From: Rhodothermus profundi
GTDB taxonomy: Bacteria > Bacteroidota > Rhodothermia > Rhodothermales > Rhodothermaceae
Direction: 5' to 3'
DNA: 64,000 bases
NCBI RefSeq assembly: GCF_900142415.1
Contig: NZ_FRAU01000002.1
Location: 310,001-374,000, forward strand
The notes below the pieces were generated by a model. It was not told the DNA's origin, searched no databases, and saw only the letters and a list, made by a program, of their open reading frames with translations. This document shows positions 1 through 8,911 of the stretch, one piece after another. A program made the position numbers and the translations under genes. Positions within the stretch are counted from its first letter, which is position 1. Each line of letters opens with the position of its first letter.

Positions 1-36
1 CCGTATGTGGAGGTTCGAATCCTCCCCGGGCAGCCA
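1..36 (+). tRNA. tRNA, 3' end only (isotype not determinable)
   Basis: The window opens inside a tRNA. The T arm is complete: stem GGAGG at 9-13, loop TTCGAAT at 14-20, stem CCTCC at 21-25. The 3' acceptor strand CCGGGCA (26-32), discriminator G33 and an encoded CCA (34-36) follow. The acceptor 5' strand should read TGCCCGG, but it and the anticodon lie before the window, so the amino acid cannot be assigned. Confidence 0.9.
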
Positions 37-37
37 G

Positions 38-57
38 GCTGTGCTGCGTGGCACAGC
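38..57 (+). repeat. 7-bp perfect hairpin after the tRNA
   Basis: GCTGTGC (38-44) pairs with GCACAGC (51-57) around a 6-nt loop. It lies between the tRNA 3' end and the U-tailed terminator at 67-91. It could assist tRNA 3' processing or termination. It has no T-run of its own. Confidence 0.5.
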
Positions 58-66
58 AGTAGTTTC

Positions 67-91
67 CCTGCACCTGCGGTGCAGGTTTTTT
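67..91 (+). terminator. Rho-independent terminator after the tRNA
   Basis: CCTGCAC (67-73) pairs perfectly with GTGCAGG (79-85), with loop CTGCG and a run of six T at 86-91. It closes the tRNA transcript and separates it from prs. Confidence 0.85.
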
Positions 92-140
92 GTTGAAGTT
101 GAAAAATCTGGCGAAACTGATAAGCGCCCATCCCTGCCCT

Positions 141-1091
141 ATGCTACCGAGCTACCGGCACGAGCGCCCCATCGCCCTGTTTGCCGGACGGTCGAATCCG
201 GCGTTGGCTCGCCGCATTGCGGAGGCCTACGGTCAGGAGCTGGGTCAGGTGACCATCAAGAACTTTTCGGACGGGGAGATTTACGTTCGCTACGAAGAGT
301 CGATCCGAGGGGCCGACGTCTTTATCATTCAGAGTACCCATCCGGGGGCAGAAAACTGGATGGAGCTGCTGCTTATGATTGATGCGGCCCGCCGGGCTTC
401 GGCCGCTCGGATTACGGCGGTCATTCCCTACTTTGGATATGCCCGCCAGGAGCGCAAAGACCAGCCGCGCGTCTCGATTGCTGCCAAGCTGATGGCTAAT
501 ATGCTTACGACGGCGGGCATCGACCGGCTGCTGACGATGGATCTGCATGCTCCGCAGATCCAGGGCTTTTTTGACGTGCCGGTCGATCACCTTTACGGCT
601 CCGCCGTCTTTACCGAATACGTGCAGCAGCTGAACATTCCGAATCTGGTGGTTGTGGCGCCCGACGTTGGGGCGCTCAAAATGGCGCGTTCTTATGCCAA
701 GCGGCTGCAGGCCGAACTGGCCTTTATTGATAAGCGTCGGCCTCGCCAGAATGAGGCCGAGGTGGTGAACATCATTGGGGAGGTGGAGGGGCGGAATGTA
801 CTGCTGATTGACGACATTGTGGACACGGCTGGTACGCTGACCAATGCGGCCTGGGCGCTTCGGGAAGCGGGAGCCCGGGAAATTTACGCTGCCTGCACGC
901 ATGCCTTGCTTTCAGGCCCCGCCTACGAGCGCATCGAGTCGTCGGTGCTAACCAAGCTGGTCGTAACCGATACCATCCCGCTTAAACGGCCTTCCGAAAA
1001 GATCGAAGTGGTCAGCGTGGCCGAGATCTTTGCCGACGCAATCCGACGCATTTACACAGACGAGTCAGTTTCGACCCTTTTTGTGGAATAA
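141..1091 (+). CDS. prs: Ribose-phosphate pyrophosphokinase (PRPP synthetase)
   Basis: This cytosolic enzyme makes PRPP from ribose 5-phosphate and ATP for nucleotide, histidine, tryptophan and NAD synthesis. The ATG at 141 gives 316 aa, the usual family length. The frame is open back to a TTG at 90, but that codon lies in the T-run of the upstream terminator and adds residues the family lacks. Visible signatures are FSDGEIYVR (42-50), the ATP loop around RQERKDQPR (102-110), the catalytic region DLHAPQIQGFF (His137) and the PRPP loop DDIVDTAGT (224-232). A possible promoter is TTGAAG (93-98) with TGATAA (118-123), spaced 19 nt, which would leave a very short leader. rplY follows after 21 nt and pth after that, a common bacterial order. 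Confidence 0.96.
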   Translation: MLPSYRHERPIALFAGRSNPALARRIAEAYGQELGQVTIKNFSDGEIYVRYEESIRGADVFIIQSTHPGAENWMELLLMIDAARRASAARITAVIPYFGYARQERKDQPRVSIAAKLMANMLTTAGIDRLLTMDLHAPQIQGFFDVPVDHLYGSAVFTEYVQQLNIPNLVVVAPDVGALKMARSYAKRLQAELAFIDKRRPRQNEAEVVNIIGEVEGRNVLLIDDIVDTAGTLTNAAWALREAGAREIYAACTHALLSGPAYERIESSVLTKLVVTDTIPLKRPSEKIEVVSVAEIFADAIRRIYTDESVSTLFVE

Positions 1092-1112
1092 AAACGCTAA
1101 CCGAGATAAACG

Positions 1113-1730
1113 ATGGCGATCATTACCATTGAAGCCAAGCCGAGGGAGACCGGCAAACGTGCGGCAAAAGCGATCCGGCGCCAGGGATGGGTTCCCTGTA
1201 TTCTCTACGGGCACCATGTGGAGCCTGTCCCTTTCCAGATTCCGGAGCTGAAGCTGCGGCCGCTCATTTATACGACCGAGACGCACCTGGTCAAGCTCGA
1301 ACTGAATGGTCAGACCTGGGACTGCATTCTTAAAGACGTAGAATTCCATCCGGTAACCGACCGGCCCATTCATGCCGACTTCCAGGTGCTGCGGACCACA
1401 GAAAAGATTACGGTTACGGTGCCGGTTCGGATTGTAGGAACCGCTATCGGTGTGCAGCGCGGTGGCGTGCTGCAACTAGTAACCCACGAACTGGAGGTCA
1501 CCTGCCTGCCCAAAGATATTCCTGCCCATATTGATATCGACGTCACGAACCTGGACATTGGCGACGCGCTGCACGTAGGTGATCTCCAGTTCGAAGGACT
1601 GGAATTTGAAGAGGCGCCGGACCAGACCGTTGTGGTTATTGCCGCTCCGCAGATTGGCGGCCTTGAGGAAGAAGAAGGTGCCGAAGGCGAAGCAGGAACG
1701 GCTGAAGCAGGGAGCGGCACAAGCGCCTGA
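1113..1730 (+). CDS. rplY: 50S ribosomal protein L25, CTC/TL5 long form
   Basis: This protein binds 5S rRNA in the large ribosomal subunit. At 205 aa it is the two-domain general-stress/CTC form rather than the ~95-aa E. coli form. The N-terminal beta-barrel RNA-binding domain spans about residues 1-95 and begins with the typical ETGKRAAKAIRRQG segment and the ILYGH motif. A C-terminal TL5 domain follows (about 100-185), then a low-complexity acidic Glu/Gly/Ala tail. The gene sits 21 nt after prs and 17 nt before pth, so the three are probably one transcript. Confidence 0.95.
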   Translation: MAIITIEAKPRETGKRAAKAIRRQGWVPCILYGHHVEPVPFQIPELKLRPLIYTTETHLVKLELNGQTWDCILKDVEFHPVTDRPIHADFQVLRTTEKITVTVPVRIVGTAIGVQRGGVLQLVTHELEVTCLPKDIPAHIDIDVTNLDIGDALHVGDLQFEGLEFEEAPDQTVVVIAAPQIGGLEEEEGAEGEAGTAEAGSGTSA

Positions 1731-1747
1731 ACCGGCCGGGCAGTTTC

Positions 1748-2332
1748 ATGGCGGCACGTGCCCTGATCGTTGGGCTGGGCAACCCGGGCGCGCGGTACGC
1801 GACCACGCGGCACAATGTCGGGTTTATGCTGGTCGATCGCCTGGCCCAGCAGTATGGTATTGCCTGGCGCTCAGAGCGAGGGCCGTCGCTACTGGGATGG
1901 GGACAGCTTGAAGGCTGTCCGGCCGGCCTGATGAAGCCGCTCACCTACATGAACCGTAGTGGTGCTGCCGTTTCCGAAATTGTTCGCTATTATCGCATCC
2001 CGCTAGAACGCCTGCTGGTCGTCTACGACGATATCCACCTACCACCCGGACGCATCCGGCTCCGGCCGGGAGGGAGCGCAGGCGGACATAATGGCGTCGA
2101 GGATATCATCCAGGCCCTGGGCACAACCGCCTTTCCCCGCTTACGCATTGGCATCGGCCGGAATTTTGAGCGAGGGCGGCAGGCCGACTACGTACTCTCG
2201 CCTTTTACCGAAGAAGAATGGCCACAGATCGACGAAGCCCTTGCGCGCGCCTGTCAGGCAGCCATCACCTTTGCCTGTGAAGGGCTAACGCCCGCTATGA
2301 ACCGGTACAATCGCGTCGAAAATTCGCTTTAG
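1748..2332 (+). CDS. pth: Peptidyl-tRNA hydrolase
   Basis: The enzyme releases peptides from tRNAs dropped by stalled ribosomes. The 194-aa length is normal. Catalytic and substrate residues are visible: N12 in GLGNPG, H22 in the TRHNVGF motif, N70 in YMNRSG, D94/D95 in VYDDIHLP and N115 in GGHNGVEDI. It ends the prs-rplY-pth run. The next gene begins 139 nt later. Confidence 0.96.
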   Translation: MAARALIVGLGNPGARYATTRHNVGFMLVDRLAQQYGIAWRSERGPSLLGWGQLEGCPAGLMKPLTYMNRSGAAVSEIVRYYRIPLERLLVVYDDIHLPPGRIRLRPGGSAGGHNGVEDIIQALGTTAFPRLRIGIGRNFERGRQADYVLSPFTEEEWPQIDEALARACQAAITFACEGLTPAMNRYNRVENSL

Positions 2333-2395
2333 GCAAAGCTTCACGCACTTTTTGCGGGAGAGCCCTGTCGCTTCTTTCCTAAAAAAGAATGCTGG

Positions 2396-2423
2396 TTTGT
2401 AACTTCTGGCGCCACAACTTTTG
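2396..2423 (+). promoter_or_regulatory. Possible promoter of the pyrophosphatase gene
   Basis: TTTG (2396-2399) lies 16 nt before AACTTTTG (2416-2423). The second element differs by one base from the Bacteroidota -7 consensus TAnnTTTG, but the spacing is shorter than the 19-21 nt known from Bacteroides. It lies 48 nt before the pyrophosphatase ATG. This is a weak inference. Confidence 0.25.
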
Positions 2424-2471
2424 TAAGTTCAATACTTAACCAAAGCGAGAAGCTACCCGACGGAGACGCTT

Positions 2472-4568
2472 ATGGAGATGCTGGTTACCTATCTCGTGCC
2501 GCTGGCCGGATTGCTGGCCCTGCTCTATGCGTTTGTGCGCACGCGCTGGATCAGCCGCCAGGACCCCGGCACGCCAGAAATGCAACAGATTGCGGCGGCT
2601 ATTGCCGAAGGCGCACGGGCGTTCCTTCGGCGGGAATACCGGGTGTTAAGCATTTTCGTGATCGTGGTGGCCATTCTACTGGCCATTTTTAATGCCCGGC
2701 AACCCGGTTCCTCCTGGCTGATTGCCCTTTCGTTTGTGGTCGGCGCGGTTTGTTCGGCCACGGCCGGCTTTATTGGCATGACGGTTGCTACCCGGGCCAA
2801 TGTGCGCACGACGAACGCTGCCCGGACGGGACTGGGACCGGCGCTTAACGTAGCCTTCTCGGGAGGGCTTGTCATGGGACTGAGCGTTGTGGGGCTGGGA
2901 TTGCTGGGGCTCAGCTTGCTCTTTCTGTTCTATTCAGAGGTGCTGGCCTGGGATTATCTCAAGGTTATCAACGTTATTTCAGGCTTTTCGCTGGGCGCTT
3001 CTTCGATTGCCCTGTTTGCACGCGTGGGCGGCGGCATCTATACAAAAGCAGCCGATGTAGGAGCTGACCTGGCCGGCAAAGTCTATGAAGGCATTCCCGA
3101 AGACGACCCGCGCAACCCCGCTACGATTGCAGACAATGTGGGCGACAACGTCGGCGACGTGGCCGGAATGGGCGCCGACCTGTTCGAAAGCTACGTGGGG
3201 TCGATCATCGGGACCATTGTGCTGGGCGCTTCGTTTGTGCCCGTCTTCCAACAGATGTCCGGTGTGCACCCGCTGGCAGGCGTACTGCTGCCCATGATTC
3301 TGGCAGGAGCGGGCATTGTTGTTTCGATTATTGGGGCCTTTTTCGTAAAGGTTAAAGAGGGCGGCAACCCCCAGAAGGCGCTGAATCAGGGTGAGTTCGG
3401 CGCCGCTTTTGTAATGGCTGTACTGGCCTACTTCATCATTCAGTGGATGCTGCCTGAGGCCTGGACGGCCGAAAGCCCGCTTATTCCGTTTACGAACTAC
3501 ACCGCCACCGGCGTTTACTGGGCCGTGCTGATCGGGTTGGCGGCTGGCGTGCTGATCGGGCTCATTACCGAGTATTACACGTCTACGCATACCAAACCCA
3601 CGCTCCTTATCGCCCGGCAGAGCGTCACGGGTGCCGCAACGAACATCATTGCCGGCCTGAGCGTGGGCATGCTCTCGACCGGATTGCCCGCTCTGGTGTT
3701 GGCCCTGGGCATCATTGGTGCCTATGCGGCAGCCGGACTCTACGGCATTGCCATTGCGGCGCTGGGAATGCTTTCGGTCACAGGCATTCAGCTTGCCGTT
3801 GATGCCTATGGACCGATTTCAGATAATGCAGGCGGCATCGCTGAAATGGCCCACCTGCCTCCTGAGGTGCGTGAGCGGACCGACAAGCTGGATGCTGTGG
3901 GCAATACGACGGCTGCCATCGGAAAAGGATTCGCTATTGGTTCGGCCGCGTTGACAGCCCTGGCGCTGTTTGCAGCGTACATGCAACAGGCCCATGTGCC
4001 TACCATTGACGTATCGCAGCCCAATATTCTGGCAGGTGTGCTGCTGGGAGCCGTTTTGCCCTTTGTGTTCAGTGCGCTGGCTATGAGCGCTGTAGGCCGC
4101 GCAGCCTCCGACATGATCAAAGAAGTGGGACGCCAATTCCGGGAAATTCCAGGACTCCGGGAAGGTAAAGCCCGCGCCGAGTATGCGCGCTGCGTGGACA
4201 TTTCAACGAAAGCCGCTATTCGGGAGATGGTATTGCCCGGACTACTGGCCGTGTCGGCGCCCGTGATCGTGGGACTTATCGACAAGAACATGCTGGGCGG
4301 CCTGCTGGCTGGTGTGACGGTGTCGGGTGTGCTGCTGGCCATCTTCCAGGCCAACGCTGGCGGCGCCTGGGACAATGCGAAAAAGCGGATTGAAGCAGGC
4401 CTGGAAATTGACGGCGTGCACTACGGTAAAGGCAGTGACGCCCACAAAGCGGCGGTCGTAGGCGATACGGTCGGCGATCCGCTGAAGGATACCTCCGGCC
4501 CCAGCCTGAACATCCTGATCAAGTTGATTGCCGTAGTTGCGCTGGTTATTGCACCGCTGCTGGCTTGA
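2472..4568 (+). CDS. hppA: Membrane-bound ion-pumping pyrophosphatase, K+-dependent type
   Basis: An integral membrane pump that couples PPi hydrolysis to H+ (possibly Na+) transport. At 698 aa with about 16 hydrophobic segments it is full length. The active-site signature is complete: [22 protein letters not shown] and [20 protein letters not shown]. The loop [16 protein letters not shown] carries Ala481 and Gly484 at the two positions that are Lys and Thr in K+-independent pumps, which places it in the K+-dependent family. That family contains H+, Na+ and dual pumps, and the transported ion cannot be decided here. It is monocistronic, with a strong terminator right after the stop. Confidence 0.95.
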   Translation: MEMLVTYLVPLAGLLALLYAFVRTRWISRQDPGTPEMQQIAAAIAEGARAFLRREYRVLSIFVIVVAILLAIFNARQPGSSWLIALSFVVGAVCSATAGFIGMTVATRANVRTTNAARTGLGPALNVAFSGGLVMGLSVVGLGLLGLSLLFLFYSEVLAWDYLKVINVISGFSLGASSIALFARVGGGIYTKAADVGADLAGKVYEGIPEDDPRNPATIADNVGDNVGDVAGMGADLFESYVGSIIGTIVLGASFVPVFQQMSGVHPLAGVLLPMILAGAGIVVSIIGAFFVKVKEGGNPQKALNQGEFGAAFVMAVLAYFIIQWMLPEAWTAESPLIPFTNYTATGVYWAVLIGLAAGVLIGLITEYYTSTHTKPTLLIARQSVTGAATNIIAGLSVGMLSTGLPALVLALGIIGAYAAAGLYGIAIAALGMLSVTGIQLAVDAYGPISDNAGGIAEMAHLPPEVRERTDKLDAVGNTTAAIGKGFAIGSAALTALALFAAYMQQAHVPTIDVSQPNILAGVLLGAVLPFVFSALAMSAVGRAASDMIKEVGRQFREIPGLREGKARAEYARCVDISTKAAIREMVLPGLLAVSAPVIVGLIDKNMLGGLLAGVTVSGVLLAIFQANAGGAWDNAKKRIEAGLEIDGVHYGKGSDAHKAAVVGDTVGDPLKDTSGPSLNILIKLIAVVALVIAPLLA

Positions 4569-4589
4569 GCCGTGAGCGCCAGACAGCCA

Positions 4590-4625
4590 ACCCGGCGTCT
4601 CCCGTCTGGGACGCCGGGTTTTTTT
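4590..4625 (+). terminator. Rho-independent terminator after hppA
   Basis: CCCGGCGTC (4591-4599) pairs perfectly with GACGCCGGG (4610-4618), followed by seven T (4619-4625). It begins 21 nt after the hppA stop. Confidence 0.92.
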
Positions 4626-4779
4626 ACAGCGATATGCGCGAGCGGGCAAGCGGGTGCGTTGTGACAAACCTTCGCAAATTCTTGTCGAGGAACCGTCGGG
4701 GAAGGGCTTCCCTTTTCATGAAACGGTTACCGTATATTACCCAGGGTCGAAAAACAGGAAAAAAAGCCTGACGATAACC

Positions 4780-6504
4780 ATGGCACGGGTTGAAGTGGTT
4801 ATGCCCAAGATGGGCGAGAGCATTACAGAGGGGACGGTAGTGGCGTGGTTGAAGCAGCCGGGGGAGCGGGTGGAGGCGGACGAGCCGTTGCTGGAGATTG
4901 GGACGGACAAGGTTGACACGGAGGTTCCTTCGCCGGCTTCGGGGGTGTTGCAGGAGATTCTGGTTCCGGAAGGCGAAACCGTCGCGGTCGGTACCGTCCT
5001 GGCCGTTATCGAAACGGAAGCAGAAGCAGCCCCCGAGGCCGCACCGACGACGCCGGCTCCAGAAGCTGCGGCAGCGGAAGCACCTGAGGCGCCGCCCGCC
5101 CAGACAACACCCTCTCCCGAAGCTGGGGAGGGCGAGATCGTAGAGGTTGTGATGCCCAAGATGGGCGAGAGCATTACAGAGGGGACGGTAGTGGCGTGGT
5201 TGAAGCAGCCGGGGGAGCGGGTGGAGGCGGACGAGCCGTTGCTGGAGATTGGGACGGACAAGGTTGACACGGAGGTTCCTTCGCCGGCTTCGGGGGTGTT
5301 GCAGGAGATTCTGGTTCCGGAAGGCGAAACCGTCGCGGTCGGTACCGTCCTGGCCCGTATTGCAACGGGCGCGCCAGCTGCTACCACACCTCGCGAGGCA
5401 CCGACTGCCCCAACCAGAGCGCCTCAACCGACGCCTGAACCGGCCGCGCCACCGCAGCCAACGCCTTCCGGTGATGGCGCTCCGGCTACGGCCCGGGCAC
5501 CTATCCCTCGTCGCGGACCAGACGGGCGCTTTTACTCGCCGCTGGTGCGCTCTATTGCCGAAAAGGAAGGCTTGACGCTGGAAGAACTGGCCTCTATTCC
5601 CGGTAGCGGTCGAGGCGGACGCGTGACGAAGCGAGATGTGCTCCAGTATCTGGAGCAACGCCGCCAGCGGGTGCAGCAACCGGCTGCGCGACCTGCCGAG
5701 CCGCGTCCGGCTGCGCCGCCTCGTCCTCCTGCTCCAGAACGCCCGGCTGCACCGCCTCCGACGCCGCAGGTGGCCGCTGGCACCTACGAGGGCCGCGTCG
5801 AGATTATCGAAATGGATCGGATGCGGCAGCTCATCGCCGAGCACATGGTGCGCTCGAAGCACACCTCGCCCCATGTAACCTCCTTCGCTGAAGTCGATGT
5901 AACCAACCTGGTGCGGGTGCGCGAGCGCAACAAAGAGCGTTTTGAGCAGCGGGAGGGCGTGCGGCTGACCTACCTGCCGTTCTTTGTGCAGGCGGTTGTG
6001 GAAGCATTAAAAGAGCATCCCTGGCTGAACGCTTCGGTAGAAGGCACGCGCATTATCGTCAAAAAAGACTATCACATTGGGCTTGCCGTGGCGCTGGGCA
6101 GGACAGGCCTGGTGGTGCCGGTTATTCGAAATGCAGGACAGAAAAATCTGGTGGGGCTGGCGCACGCCATTGCCGACCTGGTGCATCGCGCCCGCAACAA
6201 ACAACTACAACCTGACGAGCTGCAGGGAGGCACCTTTACCATCACCAATGTGGGGTCGCTGGGTTCGTTGATGGGCACGCCCATCATCAATCAGCCGCAG
6301 GTAGCGATTCTGGCAACCGGGGCCATTAAAAAGCGACCGGTCGTCATTGAGCATCCGGAGCTGGGCGATGTGATTGCGATTCGGCATATGATGTATCTCT
6401 CGCTGTCGTACGACCACCGGATCATCGACGGTGCCATGGCAGCCTCCTTCCTGCGGAAGGTAACGGAAGTGCTCGAATCCATTGATCCTGCCATGGAGTT
6501 GTAG
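4780..6504 (+). CDS. 2-oxo acid dehydrogenase complex E2 (dihydrolipoamide acyltransferase), two lipoyl domains
   Basis: The E2 core carries acyl groups on lipoyl-lysines and passes them to CoA. Translation from the ATG at 4780 gives 574 aa. The open frame extends upstream, but only this start puts a lipoyl domain at the N-terminus. Lipoyl domains lie at about 2-78 (DK lysine K44) and 119-195 (K161), joined by Pro/Ala/Glu-rich linkers. The peripheral subunit-binding domain is at about 250-292 and the acyltransferase domain at about 337-574, with catalytic H546 and D550 in DHRIIDG. The two lipoyl domains are encoded by a 204-bp identical DNA repeat. No E1 or E3 gene is adjacent, so pyruvate, 2-oxoglutarate or branched-chain specificity cannot be settled; sucB- or bkdB-like are possible. 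Confidence 0.93.
   Translation: MARVEVVMPKMGESITEGTVVAWLKQPGERVEADEPLLEIGTDKVDTEVPSPASGVLQEILVPEGETVAVGTVLAVIETEAEAAPEAAPTTPAPEAAAAEAPEAPPAQTTPSPEAGEGEIVEVVMPKMGESITEGTVVAWLKQPGERVEADEPLLEIGTDKVDTEVPSPASGVLQEILVPEGETVAVGTVLARIATGAPAATTPREAPTAPTRAPQPTPEPAAPPQPTPSGDGAPATARAPIPRRGPDGRFYSPLVRSIAEKEGLTLEELASIPGSGRGGRVTKRDVLQYLEQRRQRVQQPAARPAEPRPAAPPRPPAPERPAAPPPTPQVAAGTYEGRVEIIEMDRMRQLIAEHMVRSKHTSPHVTSFAEVDVTNLVRVRERNKERFEQREGVRLTYLPFFVQAVVEALKEHPWLNASVEGTRIIVKKDYHIGLAVALGRTGLVVPVIRNAGQKNLVGLAHAIADLVHRARNKQLQPDELQGGTFTITNVGSLGSLMGTPIINQPQVAILATGAIKKRPVVIEHPELGDVIAIRHMMYLSLSYDHRIIDGAMAASFLRKVTEVLESIDPAMEL
4801..5004 (+). repeat. Lipoyl-domain repeat, copy 1 (204 bp)
   Basis: This segment is identical, base for base, to 5152-5355 (offset 351 bp). 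It encodes the first lipoyl domain from MPKMGESITEG to GTVLA. The flanking sequence differs immediately outside the copies. Confidence 0.93.
5152..5355 (+). repeat. Lipoyl-domain repeat, copy 2 (204 bp)
   Basis: Second copy of the exact in-frame repeat, encoding the second lipoyl domain. Identity at third codon positions as well as first and second points to recent duplication or gene conversion. Confidence 0.93.
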
Positions 6505-6613
6505 CGCAGGCGTCAACAGTTGTTAACGGATCATTACATTTAGGCCGGGGGATTCAGCCAGTTACGGCGTTAGTTTTCCTGGTTCAACTGTTGGGTGAGG
6601 GAGCCCCGGCCGT

Positions 6614-8440
6614 ATGGAGCAAGCCGTTGTTTGGCCGTCGTTGTTGCAACATTTGCCGGTAGCGGCTGCGCTCATGGATGAAGCGCTCTGCTACCGAGCG
6701 GTCAATCCCCAATGGTGCCAGACGTTTGCGTTGGCGGCCGAGGAGGTAGTGGGAAGGCCCCACCTGATGCTTTTTGAAGATGCCGGAGGATACTGGCCGC
6801 AGGCTATCCGGCGGGTGCTGCAGGGAGAAGTCGTGGAGGGCGAGGAGATGAGCCTGCGGCGTCGGGGCGGCCCCACCTTCTGGGTGCGCTGGTGGGCACG
6901 GGCCTGTCCGATGGACGAAAAACGTGGCGTGATCCTGGTGTTTGAGGATCAGACAGAGATGCATCGGACCCGTGAAGCCCTGGAAGCTTCCCGACGACTG
7001 CTAACCCGTATTCTTTCCTGTTCGCTCGAAGGCATTATGGTACTGCGTCCGGTGTATCATCCGGACGGTGACGTGATTGATTTCGTCTGGTTGCTGGCCA
7101 ACCCCCGAGCCCATGCCCTGCTGCAGCAATCTGATTTAGATGGTCGTCGGCTCCGCGAAACGCTGCCGGAGGAGATCTTACCCGGCTTTTTCGAGGCCTG
7201 CGTGCGCGTTGTGCAGCGCGGCGAGCCTTTTCAGCAAACGTTTCGTCTGGCGCAAACCAGACAGCCGATATGGCTGGAAATGACGGCCACCCGCCTCGAC
7301 GAAGGGGTGGCCGTCATCTTTCGGGATGTCACGAAAGCCCGGGCAGCAGAAGAAAAACTCCGGGAGCGAGAACGCCTTTTCCGGTTGCTGGCCGAGAACA
7401 TGACCGATCTGGTGGCCCTGCATGACGCCGCCGGGCGTTTCGTGTACGTCAGCCCTTCGGCTACCCGGATCGTTGGTTATGCACCAGAAGAGCTGATCGG
7501 CCAACAGCCAGAACAATTCTGGCATCCGGAAGACCGGGGACGGTTCCGGTCGCTTGTAGCCCAACTGGCTGAGGATGATCAGCCCGCTGTTCTGGTTTAT
7601 CGCTTCCGACACAAACAGGGAGGGTACCGCTGGCTCGAAACGCACGTGCGTGTCATTCGAAACGCCGCAGGCCAGCCAGAGCAACTCCAGAGCAGCTCAC
7701 GGGACGTAACCGACCGAGTGCAAACAGAAGAAACGCTCCAGCAGCGAAACCGCGAGTTGCAGGAGTTTGCCTACATTGCATCGCATGATCTGCAGGAACC
7801 CCTCCGAAAGGTGCGGGCCTTTGCTGAGCTGCTCAAGGAAGAGTACGCATCGTTGCTGGATGACGAAGGACGTTACTATGTGGATCGCATGCAGGACGCC
7901 GCAACGCGCATGTCCCAGCTTATCGAAGATCTGCTGACCTGGTCGCGCATTACCACACGAGCAAGGCCTTTTGAACGCGTCGATCTGCATGCGGTGCTGC
8001 AACAGGTGCTGGCAGACCTGGAAGTGCGCATCGCCGAGACCGGAGCGCAGGTGCACGTCGAAGGGCATTGGCCTGTTGTCGAAGCCGATCCGACGCAAAT
8101 GCGCCAGTTACTTCAAAACCTGATCGGAAACGCCTTGAAGTTTCATCATCCCAATCGCCCCCCCGAAGTCTGGCTGCGGTCGCGCCTGGAGGACGCTCCG
8201 TCGGGAACGCTGTGCGTCATCGAAGTGCAGGATAACGGGATTGGGTTTGATGAGAAGTATCTGGACCGTATCTTCTCTCCGTTCCAGCGACTACACGGGC
8301 GAGGGCGCTATGCCGGTACAGGAATGGGCCTGGCCATCTGCCGGCGTATTGTCGAGCGGCATCATGGACAACTGACCGCTCGCAGCCGACCCGATGAAGG
8401 GGCAACCTTTACCGTAGTGCTTCCCCTGACGCAGTCCTGA
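6614..8440 (+). CDS. Multi-PAS sensor histidine kinase
   Basis: A 608-aa kinase with no obvious membrane segment, so probably cytosolic. Three PAS-type sensor regions are seen at about 10-120, 130-245 and 255-375; the last is a clear PAS/PAC with FVYVSPSATRIVGY and WHPEDRGRF. The HisKA helix has phospho-acceptor H391 in IASHDLQEPLRKV. The HATPase domain has NLIGNALKFH, DNGIGFD and GTGMGLAICRRIVE. The SHDLQEPLR type of H-box is shared with phytochrome-like kinases that signal to small receivers, and the next gene (10 nt downstream) is exactly such a receiver. The ligand is unknown. Confidence 0.9.
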   Translation: MEQAVVWPSLLQHLPVAAALMDEALCYRAVNPQWCQTFALAAEEVVGRPHLMLFEDAGGYWPQAIRRVLQGEVVEGEEMSLRRRGGPTFWVRWWARACPMDEKRGVILVFEDQTEMHRTREALEASRRLLTRILSCSLEGIMVLRPVYHPDGDVIDFVWLLANPRAHALLQQSDLDGRRLRETLPEEILPGFFEACVRVVQRGEPFQQTFRLAQTRQPIWLEMTATRLDEGVAVIFRDVTKARAAEEKLRERERLFRLLAENMTDLVALHDAAGRFVYVSPSATRIVGYAPEELIGQQPEQFWHPEDRGRFRSLVAQLAEDDQPAVLVYRFRHKQGGYRWLETHVRVIRNAAGQPEQLQSSSRDVTDRVQTEETLQQRNRELQEFAYIASHDLQEPLRKVRAFAELLKEEYASLLDDEGRYYVDRMQDAATRMSQLIEDLLTWSRITTRARPFERVDLHAVLQQVLADLEVRIAETGAQVHVEGHWPVVEADPTQMRQLLQNLIGNALKFHHPNRPPEVWLRSRLEDAPSGTLCVIEVQDNGIGFDEKYLDRIFSPFQRLHGRGRYAGTGMGLAICRRIVERHHGQLTARSRPDEGATFTVVLPLTQS

Positions 8441-8450
8441 CGGTAGATGC

Positions 8451-8909
8451 ATGAGCAACGCAGAGCCCATTATCATTCTGCTGGCCGATGATGATCCTGA
8501 TGATCGCCTGTTGACGATCCGGGCGCTCAAGCGGAGCCGTCTGCGTAATGAAATCTATACCGTTGAGGATGGAGAAGAGTTGATGGATTATCTCTATCGC
8601 CGCGGGCCCTATGCCGATCCAAGCCGCTCTCCTCGTCCAGGACTGATTCTACTGGACTTAAACATGCCGCGTAAGGATGGACGAGAGGCGCTGCAAGAAA
8701 TCAAGTCAGATCCAGCTCTTCGGCGCATTCCTATTGTCGTGCTGACAACTTCCGACGCAGAAGCCGACATTTTGCGTAGCTACGATCTGGGCGTTAATGC
8801 TTTTATTACGAAACCGGTTACCTTTGATGGACTGGTGCGCGCGTTGCAGGTGCTGGGCGACTTCTGGTTTGAAATTGTGCGGCTTCCTCCCCCTGTGGAT
8901 CAGGCCTGA
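8451..8909 (+). CDS. Single-domain response regulator, Rcp1-like
   Basis: A 152-aa stand-alone receiver with no output domain. The acidic pocket LADDDPDDR, phospho-acceptor D69 in LILLDLNMPRKDG, the TT switch residues in VVLTTSD and Lys in FITKPV are all present. The insertion around residues 50-62 and the YLYRRGPYAD segment are typical of the Rcp1/CheY-like family that partners PAS or phytochrome kinases. It lies between two kinases (gaps 10 and 2 nt) and probably shuttles phosphate between them. Confidence 0.93.
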   Translation: MSNAEPIIILLADDDPDDRLLTIRALKRSRLRNEIYTVEDGEELMDYLYRRGPYADPSRSPRPGLILLDLNMPRKDGREALQEIKSDPALRRIPIVVLTTSDAEADILRSYDLGVNAFITKPVTFDGLVRALQVLGDFWFEIVRLPPPVDQA

Positions 8910-8911
8910 TC

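Noticed and set aside
90-140. TTG-started N-terminal extension of prs
   Set aside because: It begins inside the terminator T-run and adds residues absent from the PRPP synthetase family.
144-902. A 252-codon frame antisense to prs
   Set aside because: Composition has no family resemblance and prs on the other strand is certain; a GC-rich shadow frame.
4624-5874. A 416-codon frame antisense to the E2 gene, with internally repeated Arg-rich protein
   Set aside because: Its repeats simply mirror the lipoyl DNA repeat; there is no plausible start, domain or promoter.
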